From assembly GCF_047511655.1 (NCBI RefSeq), contig NC_133389.1:39229295-39293294 (forward strand): a stretch of 64,000 bases of DNA, in the 5' to 3' direction. The stretch's first letter is position 1. Every line of letters starts with the position of its first letter. Positions 36,480 to 46,822 of this stretch are shown here, piece after piece. The DNA comes from Castor canadensis. Taxonomy: Eukaryota > Chordata > Mammalia > Rodentia > Castoridae. The notes below the pieces were generated by a model that was not told where the DNA came from, did not search any database, and was given only the letters and a program-made list of their open reading frames with translations. A program made the position numbers and the translations under genes.

Positions 36480-36955
36480 CTACAAAAGCACAACACACTT
36501 TCATTTTTTTAACTCTTAAAAAATAATTTTTTAACCACCAACTATTTATTCAGATTACATCCATATAAGGTGGTGAGATCAAGCTAGAGAGAACAGGTTT
36601 CCCTGTAACAAATCTATTTACAAAATCCATCATGAAAGTTTTTTTTGTTTTTATATTACATATTCTTTTAAAAACTAGCCTACAATCGCTGCTTGGTCTG
36701 TTGGCTAAGACCAAGTATAGTAAAAAGTACATACAACATAAAGCTAAACTGACTGGTAGTTTGCTTTCTCCCAATCTTGGGGAAAATACTTCCTTTTTTA
36801 CAAAATAACCTATAGGAAGAGAAACACATACCCTAACAATTGCCACCTGACTTACTCTGCAAGGGATTTTCCTTCAAAATTCCTCCTCCTCATACATAGA
36901 AGTTACCATGTACACATTGAGTTCTTACTTCCTTTTTCCTGAAAGCTCAGCTTTA
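36480..36955 (-). other. unidentified 3'UTR-like block with poly(A) signal
   Basis: Read on the - strand, a non-repetitive stretch leads to AATAAA at 36550-36545. It is followed about 40-50 nt later by GT-rich sequence (AAAGTGTGTTGTGCTTTTG), the layout of a true poly(A) site. I do not recognise the sequence and see no coding frame beyond a 98-residue random-looking one. It may be a distal C18orf21 3' end, the end of an unknown transcript, or a retrocopied UTR. Confidence 0.35.
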
Positions 36956-36960
36956 TAGTT

Positions 36961-37056
36961 TTTTTTTTTTTTGCAGCCTTAGGGTTTGAATTCAGGCTCA
37001 GGGCCTCACGCTTGCTAGGCAGGCACTGTTACCATTTGGGCTACTGTGCCAGCCCC
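36961..37056 (-). repeat. ID-type SINE
   Basis: Reverse with a T tract: GCCTTAGGGTTTGAATTCAG through CTGTGCCAGCCCC; a short CAGGCTCAGG duplication inside. Confidence 0.8.
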
Positions 37057-37149
37057 AGAAAGGTCAGCTTTAAATACTGCTATATTATTTGCAGTCTTGT
37101 AAGTTGTACAAAAATGGAAACAGGAACCACAAAAGACAAAAACAAGGAA

Positions 37150-37372
37150 TAAGCTGGGAGCTGGGAGCTGATGCCTATATTTCTAGCTACTCAGGAGGCA
37201 AAGATCAGGAGAATCACAGTTCAAAGCCAACCTGGCGAAATAGTTCGAGAGCCTGTCTGGAAAATACCCAACACAAAAAAGGGCTGGTGGAGTGGCTCAA
37301 GTGGTAGAGTACCTGCCTAGCAAGCATGAAGCCCTGAATTCAAACCCCAGTATCACACACACACACACAAAA
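37150..37372 (+). repeat. composite B1-ID SINE with CA tail
   Basis: GGGAGCTGATGCCTATATTT, ID half GGGCTGGTGGAGTGGCTCAA through AAACCCCAGTATCA and a (CA)n tail. Confidence 0.85.
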
Positions 37373-37381
37373 TTTTATATA

Positions 37382-37721
37382 TGCCGGGATCGCAGAGGTC
37401 CTTAACCCGAAAGGGCTCAGGGCAGGAATAAACAGACAAGACACATATTGAGAGGGCCAGCAGGCTGACCAACTGGCAAAATTTCATTTTTCTCAGCCAG
37501 CTTTATACAAAAGAGGAAGAGACTTAAACATCAAAAACACTCTGACCTAGCTACAACCTTTCTGTTTTTGCCGTCCTGCATTCTTACTGCCAGTGTCCTT
37601 GACTAAGTATCAACTTTTTAGTCAAGGGAAACCATTTAGCGTTCCTTCCCGCCATTATAGACATGGTGCTAAGCCACAGCAACCTTGTCAGACTGTGGCT
37701 TTTTGTTCCCAAAATACATAC
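37382..37721 (-). mobile_element. solo LTR of an endogenous retrovirus
   Basis: On the - strand a ~340-bp unit runs from TGTATTTTGGGAAC to a terminal CCCGGCA. It has a TATA-like TATAAA, a poly(A)-type TTTATTCC region and a typical U5 end. No internal retroviral genes flank it, so it is a solo LTR. Borders rest on the TG...CA ends; the target-site duplication is unclear because a microsatellite abuts it. Confidence 0.65.
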
Positions 37722-37820
37722 ACACACACACACACACATATATATATACACACGCATATATATATGCATATATATACACACATGTATATACACACATATA
37801 CACATACACACACACACATT
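37718..37820 (+). repeat. compound (CA)n/(TA)n microsatellite
   Basis: About 100 bp of alternating CA, TA and CATA units. Overlapping short open frames in every direction are artefacts of the repeat. Confidence 0.95.
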
Positions 37821-37821
37821 C

Positions 37822-38560
37822 ATTCTTAGGAAATTACAAACCAGCTAGAAAATATTCTGGCAATGTTTGCAAATTATTTGCTATTTTTTTCCTTTCATTT
37901 TCGAAAAAGACAAAAAATAGCATTTCAGCAGTAACTTGTGAAAGTGTTCAGTATTTTAAGTCTTACTTTCTGAGCAGACATATTATCTAAAGTTATCAGC
38001 GAGAGCCAACAAAACTTGAGTTCTTTTGAAACTGGAAAATAATGCACCAAAGAACAAGTATTCATTAAGTCTTAACCCATGCCATTGTCCCTTTGCCATA
38101 GAAGGGGCAAGTGTAAGTCATACGTGTGCTTCTCACCACATTTCTGTCCCTCACTTACATAAATAAAATCAGAGCTCCATTCAGTCACCAGCTGACTGGA
38201 ACTGAAACAGGAATTGAAGTACATTTCTTAGCTATCTGTCTAGGTGGACACTTTACTCACAGCTTTGAAAATGGTGCCAAATGATCTATAGACTAGTAAG
38301 AAGCTTGCTTCCTAAGAATACCAACTGCAGGATTCTTCCTCAGCTTTCAGCACTTTATGAACCTAAGTTACCAAAAGTCCAAATAATAGTGATGGTGGTT
38401 GATGCTATGGACAAAGGGAAAGTCTGGCTCAGTTCACCATTCTTTTTGTTAGCATAATTTACTTCATTACATCTCTAAGACCAACTGGTTAACCTTGGCC
38501 TCTCAGTTTGCCAAGCCCTAGTAAATGAGAATTTAAGCTTTAAAATTTTAAGCAGCAGAG
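37822..38560. other. intergenic sequence without recognised elements
   Basis: About 740 bp of apparently unique DNA. I see no SINE, L1 or gene-like frame. Confidence 0.5.
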
Positions 38561-39127
38561 AGGCCTGGATACAGATAATTCCAGTACTTAAATGTTTTAT
38601 TTAAACATGATTTTAGTTTTTACTTAGTTTTATTTTTTGTTCAATACTACTTTTGAGGTTCACCTTACATGGAACTTTTGCTCATCCATTTTATTTTTAG
38701 TTGACAAAATATTGTATATACTTACAGAATGCAATATGCTTCATACATGTGTACATTGTGGGTTGGTCAGGTCAGGCTGATTAATATATCACCTCAACTA
38801 TTTCTCACTTCTTTGTGGTGAGAACACTTAGAACCCCCTTTTAGCTATTTTGAGATTCACAGTATTAACTTTGCTGTGCAATAGATCAGAACTTATTCTT
38901 CCTGTCAAACTGAAACTTTATACCCTTTGACCAACATCTGCCCTTTTCCCCATCTATTTCTTCCCCAGCCTCTGGAAACCACCATTCTATTCTATGTGTT
39001 TAAGGACTCTAGATCCACATAAAAGTGACATCATACGGAATTTGTCTCTTGGTCTAGCTTGTTTCAATTAGTATACATTCTTCAGGTTTATCTGTTATCA
39101 CAAATGATGTAATATGCTTTTTAAAGG

Positions 39128-39130
<3 letters not shown>

Positions 39131-39175
<45 letters not shown>

Positions 39176-39193
39176 ACACACACACACACACAT
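39131..39193 (+). repeat. (TA)n(CA)n microsatellite
   Basis: About 18 TA units followed by about 10 CA units, inside an old L1. Confidence 0.95.
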
Positions 39194-39365
39194 TTAAAAA
39201 TCTATTTGTGCACTGATGGGCTCTTGAGTTGTTTCTGTACCTTAATTGTAAATAATATTACAATACATGTGGGAGTGCAAACATCCATGCAACATACTGA
39301 TTTCAGTTCCTTTGGATATATACCCAGAAGTGAGACTGTTGATCATATGGTAATTCTACTTTTAG

Positions 39366-39560
39366 GTTTTTTTTTTTGTGGTACTTGGGCTTGAACTCAG
39401 GGCTTACACCTTGAGCCACTCCACCAGTCCTTTTTTTGTATGTTATTTTCAAGATAGAGTCTCACAAACTATTTGCCCAGGCTGGCTTCGAACCACAGTC
39501 CTCCTGATCGCTGCCTCCCAAGTAGCTAGGATTATAGGCGTGAGCCACTGGCACCCGGCC
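39366..39560 (-). repeat. composite B1-ID SINE with perfect target-site duplication
   Basis: Reverse: TTTGTGGTACTTGGGCTTGA through GTGAGCCACTGGCACCCGGC. CTACTTTTAG at 39356-39365 and 39561-39570 flanks it exactly. Confidence 0.92.
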
Positions 39561-39705
39561 CTACTTTTAGTTTTTAAAGAAAAGTCCATACTGTTTTCTA
39601 AAATGGCTGTATCACCAGTAGTGTACAAAGACTCCTTTGCTAAAGTTTAAAACAAAAAAAAGCAGGTTGAATACAATCCTAGCTTATTTATTTATTTAAA
39701 ATTAT

Positions 39706-39905
39706 GCTCCAGCAGGACTCTGGTGGCTCACATCTGTAATCCTAGCTACTGAGGAGGCTAAGATCAGGAGGATGGCAAAGTCTGAGAACCCTATTCCAAA
39801 ATAACAAAAGCAAAATGGACTGGAGGTGTGGCTCAAATGGTAAAGCACCTGCTTGGCAAGTGGAAAGCCTTGAGTTCAAATACCAGTCCTGCAAAAACCA
39901 AAAAA
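39706..39905 (+). repeat. composite B1-ID SINE
   Basis: GACTCTGGTGGCTCACATCT, ID half TGGACTGGAGGTGTGGCTCA through TCAAATACCAGTCCTGC and A-rich tail. Confidence 0.85.
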
Positions 39906-40061
39906 TTATGCTGTTGTTTTAAGAAAATTTGTTACTATGTTATATTGATACAATTTTTAGACACAGAAATAAGTCTTCACCAAAGCAAATTAAAATGCCA
40001 CTTTCAGGAAAAATATTACTATAGCAACAACAGAAAGTTCTAAGAATGGAAATTTCAGTGT

Positions 40062-40067
40062 TTTATT
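40062..40067 (-). terminator. C18orf21: candidate C18orf21 poly(A) signal
   Basis: AATAAA on the - strand about 575 nt after the stop codon, the first canonical signal downstream. The 3'UTR would include an inserted ID-type SINE at 40090-40158. Not confirmed by any other signal. Confidence 0.45.
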
Positions 40068-40089
40068 TAATCACTTATAATCAAGAATA

Positions 40090-40158
40090 TTGGGCTGAGT
40101 ATAGGTCAGTGATAGAGTACATGACTAGCATCTGTGAGGTCCTAACACCAAAAAAAGA
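40090..40158 (+). repeat. ID-type SINE fragment
   Basis: GGGCTGAGTATAGGTCAGTG through TGAGGTCCTAACACC and an A run; inside the presumed C18orf21 3'UTR. Confidence 0.65.
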
Positions 40159-40641
40159 GAATGTGTCAGATTCTTATTTTTGCATTCAAAATAGGAATAA
40201 TCAGATTTTTACTAATACAGTTATGACTATGACTGAGAAAATAAGGACACACACTTGATCCCTTTTGTGAATTAGTAATAAGGCTAAAGACATGGAAGGT
40301 ATCTTAATGAATAGACCCTCTTATTATTAAGATCTCAATTTCCTTTTAAAGAAAATGGCATAATGAAATCTGCTTAAAACTAAAGGAGAAAATAGTACCA
40401 TTACTCGATGTCCAAATACACCTTCACTATTTACAAGAACCATTCACTCATGTTTTGATCCTCACAACTACCTTCCCTGTGAGATATTTTTCCCATAAAT
40501 ATTGAGGGATGCTAAGAAATTTGTTCTTGGATCCAGTTTCCATGTATTCAAAGAATAAATAAAAGTTAAAAAAAAAAGTTGCTCATAAACTTTAGTTTCA
40601 GAAACTGCACTAGACATTCCTGACTTTCAAAGTCCCGCCCT

Positions 40642-40795
40642 TCACAGAGAAGACAGGAAATTTCTGAAGTCCACCTCTGGATTCTTTTGAGATTCATTTT
40701 GACTAAGCAACATTTTTAGTTGAGAGAAGTGTTTCTTTCTTTTCCTCACATTCTTTGAAGAACAAATGGGTGTCGAGTGTCCAGATGTAGGTGTT
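40642..40795 (-). CDS. C18orf21: C18orf21 exon 4 (terminal coding exon)
   Basis: After TTTTCTTTTCAG the - strand encodes (R)TPTSGHSTPICSSKNVRKR, then KKHFSQLKMLLSQNESQKNP and EVDFRNFLSSL, stop TGA at 40644-40642. KKHFSQLKMLLSQNE matches human closely. Human continues past FLSSL for about six more residues (memory), so this copy ends early. Confidence 0.88.
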
Positions 40796-41179
40796 CTGAA
40801 AAGAAAAAAAAATACCCTTCGTCATACTGACAAATGCCAAAATAATCTTTCTGCTTAGATAACTGCTAGTAGGATAATTTCCCACTCTTTTGTATTTTAT
40901 GTCTATGGGTAGTGGCTGTACTCCATATAATCATTCCCATTTAAAAAAAAAAAAAATCCATGGACAACATTTAGAAGGTATTAGAGGCTTCTATCATACC
41001 TGAAAGTTAAGCCCACAGGTAAAATATTATCAGGTCTGAGTTCTCTTTGAGCTTGACATCAAGATTCATGACATTTCTATGTAAGGACTTTAAAAACATT
41101 CCTTCTTCACAGTTCAAAATTTCTTCCATTTCTTCAAAGGATCTCAACCTACACCTGTAGGTATTCTTCCATTGTATCC

Positions 41180-41295
41180 TCCCCACTAGAATATCAGCTC
41201 CACAGGGCAGACACTATACTACTAAATGGATATTTTAGCGCTTTATAACAGTGCCAGGCACACAGGAAGCACTCTGGAAATAATCAATGAAAAAA
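41180..41295 (+). repeat. L2 3' end
   Basis: CCCACTAGAATATCAGCTCC, ACAGTGCCAGGCACACAGGA: the conserved tail of LINE-2. Confidence 0.75.
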
Positions 41296-41399
41296 TGATT
41301 CCCTTCAATTGTGCTCTCTCCCATTGAGTTCTACTTGGGGTTCATTGGTCTAATCTCTCTGAACTCCCTATCTGTGTGGTAATGTGCAGCATCTTCCTA

Positions 41400-41735
41400 T
41401 TCCCATGCCCCTCAGCATCCATGAGGGGATTGTTTCAGGACATGCCCCACCCCCATGGATACCAAAATATAGCAATTCACAAGTCCCTTAGATAAAATGG
41501 CACAGTGTATGCATACAACCTATGCATACCCTCTCATAGACTCTAGCTCATCTCTACAGTACATATAACAAACTGTAAATGCCATATAAGTAATAGTTAC
41601 ACTGTATTAGGTAACTGTGACCAGAAGAACAATTGTACGTCTTCAGTACAGATGCAATTTTATTTTCCTGAATATTTCTGATCCATGATGGGTTGAATCT
41701 AGATGCGGAACCTATGAGTACTAAAGGCCGACTAC
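41400..41735 (+). repeat. TcMar-Tigger DNA transposon remnant
   Basis: Starts CCTCAGCATCCATGAGGGGA with CATGGATACCAAAATATAGC and ends GATGCGGAACCTATGAGTAC then AGGCCGACTAC, the inverted-terminal pattern of Tigger-type elements. It lies in the last C18orf21 intron. Confidence 0.75.
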
Positions 41736-42821
41736 TCTCGTCTAAATGAAACTAAATTGTCTTAAATATGTTAAACTTTTACCTACACTTATCCAATAAA
41801 GTGAAAACTTCTATGCTGAATTCTCATACCAGGTATCAAAATAATTTAATCAGGAATATAGCAAAAATTGAACTTGAAATTTTAATTCTTAATCTTATAA
41901 ACTTCAAGCCTAATACAGAAAATTCACTTCAATGAGTAGAGATAATCCTTGTCCTTGCTGAATTTTGTTATTTATGTTTGAGACGTCCAGACTCCGTTTC
42001 TCTTTTATAAGTAAACATTTCTTTCATAGTTTCTACAGAATTATATTTATTCTGTATTGAGGACTACTAAAATAAAACTATGTGCCCAATCATATGGTTC
42101 ACTTGGTATCACCTGACAAATCCCTCTTCAGTTAGATTTTTGCAGGAATGCAAAAGTAGTTCAGTTTTGCTGGTACATTGGACAAATTGAGGCAAAGGAA
42201 TGGGCAGACAAGCTGGTGTCAAATAGTGAGGGCTGGAAAGCCATGCTGGAGTATTTGATAGTGTTAGGTGTTAAAGGCTGCTAACCAGAGCTGTGCTTTA
42301 GGAAGATGATCTGGTTTCAGGGGCTTGAAACCAGAAGTTGGAAGCCCAATCAGGAAATCACTGTAGTAGTCTTGACAAAAGGTGAACCAGGCAGGATAGC
42401 AGCAGAAGGGGGAAAAGTAGAGAACAAATGCAAACAGCATGGAAGAAGAATAGATAGAAACTGGTGCTAAAGAACCAACATAGAAGTTGTTAACCATTCC
42501 TGTTATTTCAGGTGAGAATATCTAGAAGGACACATTAGTTCAATAAGGAACTTAGGAAGATGGGCAGGGTCAAGTGGTTATTTATCAGGTAGCTAGGAAT
42601 ATATCCAGGGAGAAACTGAAATAGTAATGTACAAAGAAGTTATGATGCACTGATGAGAGCTGAAGATACAGAAGTGTATGACATTAGAGAAGAAAAGGGT
42701 GTAAAGGAAAAAAGGGGCCAAGGAATGAACTGTATGGAATATTTAGAAGTGTATATCTGATGGCAAAAACTGAAGAAATGCTTAACAATGGCAATTAAGA
42801 AAAGTTCATGAATTAAGATAC

Positions 42822-43033
42822 CTGAAAATTAATGCTGGGCTCTTGCTTTTGGAACCAGACATATGATTTAAGTTTGCAGACTGTGGAGTCTTTTTCTCTG
42901 GTGTCTTCCTCTCTGGTGTCTTCAGGCTGAGTTTACTGGTAGGAGTGGCAGGACTGCTCTTCAGTGCCAATAGAAAGCTTCTGCTTTTACCATGATGTTT
43001 AACTGTTCTATTGCATGTCTTACAAGTAATCAA
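42822..43033 (-). CDS. C18orf21: C18orf21 exon 3: second zinc-ligand pair and basic tail
   Basis: Acceptor GGTAG then LITCKTCNRTVKHHGKSRSF on to the Lys/Ser/Pro-rich region and SPALIFR; donor CAG|GTATCT. CKTC is the presumed second half of a zinc ribbon. The 15-nt unit encoding KTPE(R/K) is present about three times at 42878-42922, more than I recall in human. Confidence 0.9.
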
Positions 43034-43961
43034 CTACCATAAAAGGAAGAAATATCAGTCCTATGAATTCTGTTACAATTGAATTCAATAAGCCACATGT
43101 TCTCAGAATTCTTATGTAAGGGTACTGCAAAGGTAAGTTAACACAGAAGGTACCCTCTAGAACCTCACAATCTAGCAACAGAAACCAGACAAGACAAATT
43201 AAAAATGAGAAAAGTCTTCAATAAAAACCAATGGCTAAACATTTATATTTAACTTAAAACAGTCTTCTTTAAATTAAAAACACCCACAAGGACTTTGATT
43301 TTTCAATAAAACTATTTTGGGAGAATGGGGTTATTACAATTTTTAACATTTGGATATTCTTTGTAATAGCAAGTAGACATTTAATATTTTTTGCAGGTGA
43401 ACTTTTAGGCCTATCCCCAAAAAAACATGGCATAAGATCAATGAAAACTGAAGTAGCTCCTTCCCATCCTAAGTGATTGTATAAATACAGGTATTTTACA
43501 AAACCAAATGAGTATCATATTCTCACACTTCTTCATTTCTATCATTAGCTATAGACATTGACTTTCTTTTTAGGATTCATTTTCAAGAAATGGTCTGTTG
43601 TCTAGCTAAATGCCTTTCTTCTACATATTTCACTTATAATGCCCAGAATTTAGTACTCAGGTGCTCATGAACAGACGAAATGCAAATGGAAAATCTGCAT
43701 ACAGCAAAGGCCTATGTTGTCTTCTACTTTCCAGAAAGAGGCTGTATACAGATTAAAATAAATCAACAATACAAATACCCCTAGCACCTTTCTAGCTGAC
43801 CTCTGATTAAAATACATTAGAATGTATACTTCATAAAGGCAAAGCATTGAAAGACAGCGAGGAAGCATTTATCATCTTCATTTTGGAACATTTTCCAAAT
43901 ATGTGGCAGTAATGCTTTTTGAAAAATACAATTCTCGAAGGAGTAAAAGTGAATTTTATGC

Positions 43962-44068
43962 AGGGTGTGGTGATACACACCTGTAATCCCAGCAACCCAG
44001 AGGGTGAAGCAGAAGGATCATGAGTTTGAGGCTACGTAATGAGACCCTGGCTTTCAAAAAACAAAACA
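43962..44068 (+). repeat. B1-like SINE
   Basis: GCAGGGTGTGGTGATACACA through GAGACCCTGGCTTTCAAAAA. Confidence 0.75.
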
Positions 44069-44132
44069 AAAATCTGCTTACTTTAGTATTTTATCTTTTA
44101 CCTTTCCAACATTCAATTTTAAGACAAAACAA

Positions 44133-44205
44133 AACACCTGCCTACGAAGTATGAGGTCCTGAGTTCAAACCCAAGTACCACCAAAAACCAAAAACAAAAT
44201 CAAGA
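44133..44205 (+). repeat. ID-type SINE fragment
   Basis: ACACCTGCCTACGAAGTATG through TCAAACCCAAGTACCACC and an A-rich tail; the 5' third is missing. Confidence 0.75.
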
Positions 44206-44908
44206 AACAAAATGCACTTACCTTTCCAATATGTAAACTCCTAAATATGGCAATTTTCAATCTAAGTTATTACTAATTATTTTCTTAGGCCAGACCTAAG
44301 CTGTCATAATGTCTAGTACCCATCACACTGCCTGCCCAAAGCAGGTATTTGAATAGCTGATACAAGTTAATATAGAGTATGTAGAATATAAAATATATCT
44401 GATAGTGGCCTCCATCTAGTAAATCATTTATTATTCCATTTTACATCCCCAATAGAAGCACTGTGTGGCACACAATAGACCCTCAAAAAATGTTTAATGA
44501 ATGAACCTAAGATGCACTCTCTATATTGCACATACAAGTAACTACATACTGACATGGGGAGAAATGAGTAAAGAAGCAACACCGTACCTATGTACATAAG
44601 GTACACCTGTGAAGAAAAGACCACCATTAACTTAAAAATAATTTAGTGATAACTGAAATTCAGGTAGACTTATCTTGTTTAGCTCAAGAAATCCTCAAAT
44701 TTGTGAAAATAACTGTTCTCAATAATGTGATCTGGTGACAATGAAGAGCTCACAATGTTTTAGATAATTATGAAAATAAGAACGAGCTGTACTCTTGATG
44801 AAGCACCAATCACTAGACAGAGTTGCTTGGTATAAATTTTGACAATTCAAATATACTACTATAAATCTGAGCTTATAGTCAGGCTGTTTAAGTGAAAGAA
44901 AATCTTAC

Positions 44909-45108
44909 CAGTACACTTTTGGAATCTTTGTACTTTTTCACAATTTTTGCTTCTTTAAAACTGAGTGTATAATTTCTTGCTTTTCGATGAAGAAGTTTCT
45001 GTATTTTGGGTGTCAGTTTAGCCTTGGGTTTGAGACGTACTCGAGAGTTATCCAGAACTAACAACTGGAAACAGTATGGGCATGTTCTTTCAAAAGTACT
45101 ATTATCAC
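44909..45108 (-). CDS. C18orf21: C18orf21 exon 2: first zinc-ligand pair
   Basis: On the - strand the exon follows TTTTAG and encodes (G)DNSTFERTCPYCFQLLVLDN, then SRVRLKPKAKLTPKIQKLLH and RKARNYTLSFKEAKIVKKYK to DSKSVL, with donor CTG|GTAAGA. CPYC supplies two presumed zinc ligands. The ancestral acceptor (exon start 45108) fits phase 1, but the exon 1 seen here ends in phase 2. A second AG ten bases inside (exon start 45098) would restore frame and begin the exon at the T of TFER. Confidence 0.88.
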
Positions 45109-46822
45109 CTAAAATTATACAAATGAAACACAATTCAGTAAATCAGAATATTTTGTTATCTCAAACAGCTGACATCAATATGAAAAAGAAAAGTATATTG
45201 GTACTTAATATGAGTAGGTACACATTCTCTTTAGGCAAACTTAAAAGTATGAAAATTTACTAAAACATAAACTGATAACTTATTTTGTAAAATCCTCTAA
45301 TTCCATCCATTTATTCCTTTCAGCAATAGATAGGCAGTTCTCCAACCTCTGCTCCCTGGCTCATTACTTGCTACTAAGTAAAAAACAGGCTATTGTTTCA
45401 CCAGTCTACACATTGCACTGGGATTTTGTTTCTTTTTTAACTATTAGCACAACCAAAATTTATTTAGTACCTACTGTTGGCACTGTGCTAAGTTCTAGAG
45501 ATACAACAGCACTACAAAAGAGCCTAAGACATATTTGCAACTTGCCTCTGCCAAATGTAAAATTCATTCAGATTTACTGAGTGACTGCTAAGTGTCTGAC
45601 ACTGTTCTGGGTGTTGGAGATACAGTGAACAAAGGACAGCTCATGAGTTAAGTTCTGGAATGAAACAAGGTAAGTTGATGGAGCTACCATAGTTTTCAGT
45701 AGGTAGCTAGGGAAGGCTACTTCAGGTGACATTTGCAGGGAGGAATCAAGTATACAAGGTAAGATTTCCAGGCAGAAGGCAGGGCAACCATGAATGCCTT
45801 GAAACAGAACAAGAGGCCTATTGGGGCTAGAATAGAATGAACAAATGAAAACAGGTCCAAGACATTATGTGGTCCTATCCTGTAGGGCTGCATAATCCTT
45901 TTCTAGGACTTTCACTTTTACCATGAAGTGGGAAGCCATTTACGGCAGAAAAGGAACATGATGATCTAGCTTTTGTTTTAATCAGAAATACTGTGCTGGC
46001 TTTTATCAGACTACGGGAATGCCTGGGACCTGCTGGCAGTAACCCAGGAGATGACTTGGACCAGGCTGGACGCAGTGGATGTAGTGAGAAATGGCTAAGA
46101 TTTTGGAAATCCTTTAAAGCCAACAAGATCTTTCTGCACACTGGCTTGGGCCGGGATGGGCGAAGAGTTGTTAGGGAGACAAGAATGGACCCAAGGTTTG
46201 GGGACTGAATAACTGTTTAGGGTTACCATTTACTGAAATGAGGAGAACTGAAGGAGCTTGTTGGGAGTGGCGCTCAGGTTTTGGACACAAGTTTGGAATG
46301 CCTACTAGTCATTCAAAAGAAGCTGCCAAGAAGGCGTCTGAACATGTGAGTGGAATGTGGAGGCGAGGTCTAGGCCGGAATTTGGAAGGCCATCGTATGC
46401 AGTATTTAAATGCCAGGAGATTGGATGGAAAAAGGTCCAAGGGGCTAAGTCCTGCCCGGGACCTGCAATATTTACAGAGGTTAGGGGATTAGAAAAACCA
46501 CTAAGTCCATCCACAAGCACCGGCTTAAAGAGGTACGATACGATGGCCTGGCAGCCAATTGGAAACCATTTCGAGAAGATTGATAAATGTCACATGCAAG
46601 GTCAAGCATCTGAATTTTTCATGAAACCTAGAAGCCTTTGGGATTTTTTATGCAATCATTCCGAGGCTGTGCGGTGGAGATCGGTGAGGGACGGTGCCGA
46701 AAAGCAGGGGCTTCCCTACCGTGTAACGAGCCGTACGTCCAGCTGTAAGAGAGAGAGAGAGAGTCGTGAACAGCCAAGAAACGCCTCTCCGTTCACCCCG
46801 CTTCCCTGCCGCCCCCTCTTAC
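45109..46822 (-). other. C18orf21: C18orf21 intron 1
   Basis: Contains two L2-like boxes (ACCTACTGTTGGCACTGTGC near 45470 and GACACTGTTCTGGGTGTTGG near 45598) and L2-like purine-rich sequence to about 46380. Near exon 1 it has an (AG)n run at 46748-46763. The 167-residue + strand frame at 46357-46860 has no recognisable domain. Confidence 0.65.
45450..46380 (+). repeat. ancient L2-like LINE stretch
   Basis: The two boxes named for intron 1, followed by GGGAAGCCATTTACGGCAGA and GGACCAGGCTGGACGCAGTG in the order usual for these old elements. Family from memory. Confidence 0.45.

Larger units (their letters stand above)
38690..39620 (-). repeat. old L1 fragment with microsatellite and SINE inside
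   Basis: Reverse L1: CATACATGTGTACATTGTGG, GGATATATACCCAGAAGTGA, ATCATATGGTAATTCTACTT and, past the SINE, CATACTGTTTTCTAAAATGG. A (TA)n(CA)n run interrupts it at 39131-39193. Confidence 0.8.
40796..42821 (-). other. C18orf21: C18orf21 intron 3
   Basis: Holds an L2 end, a Tigger remnant and an L2-like stretch near 42160-42600. In 40820-41170 and 41740-42150 I see nothing nameable. Confidence 0.75.
43034..44908 (-). other. C18orf21: C18orf21 intron 2
   Basis: Two SINE fragments near 43962-44200; the rest, including 43034-43950 and 44210-44908, shows no recognisable element. Confidence 0.75.

Noticed and set aside
37584-37990. Overlapping frames rich in His/Thr/Tyr/Ile
   Set aside because: Translations of the CA/TA microsatellite and solo LTR.
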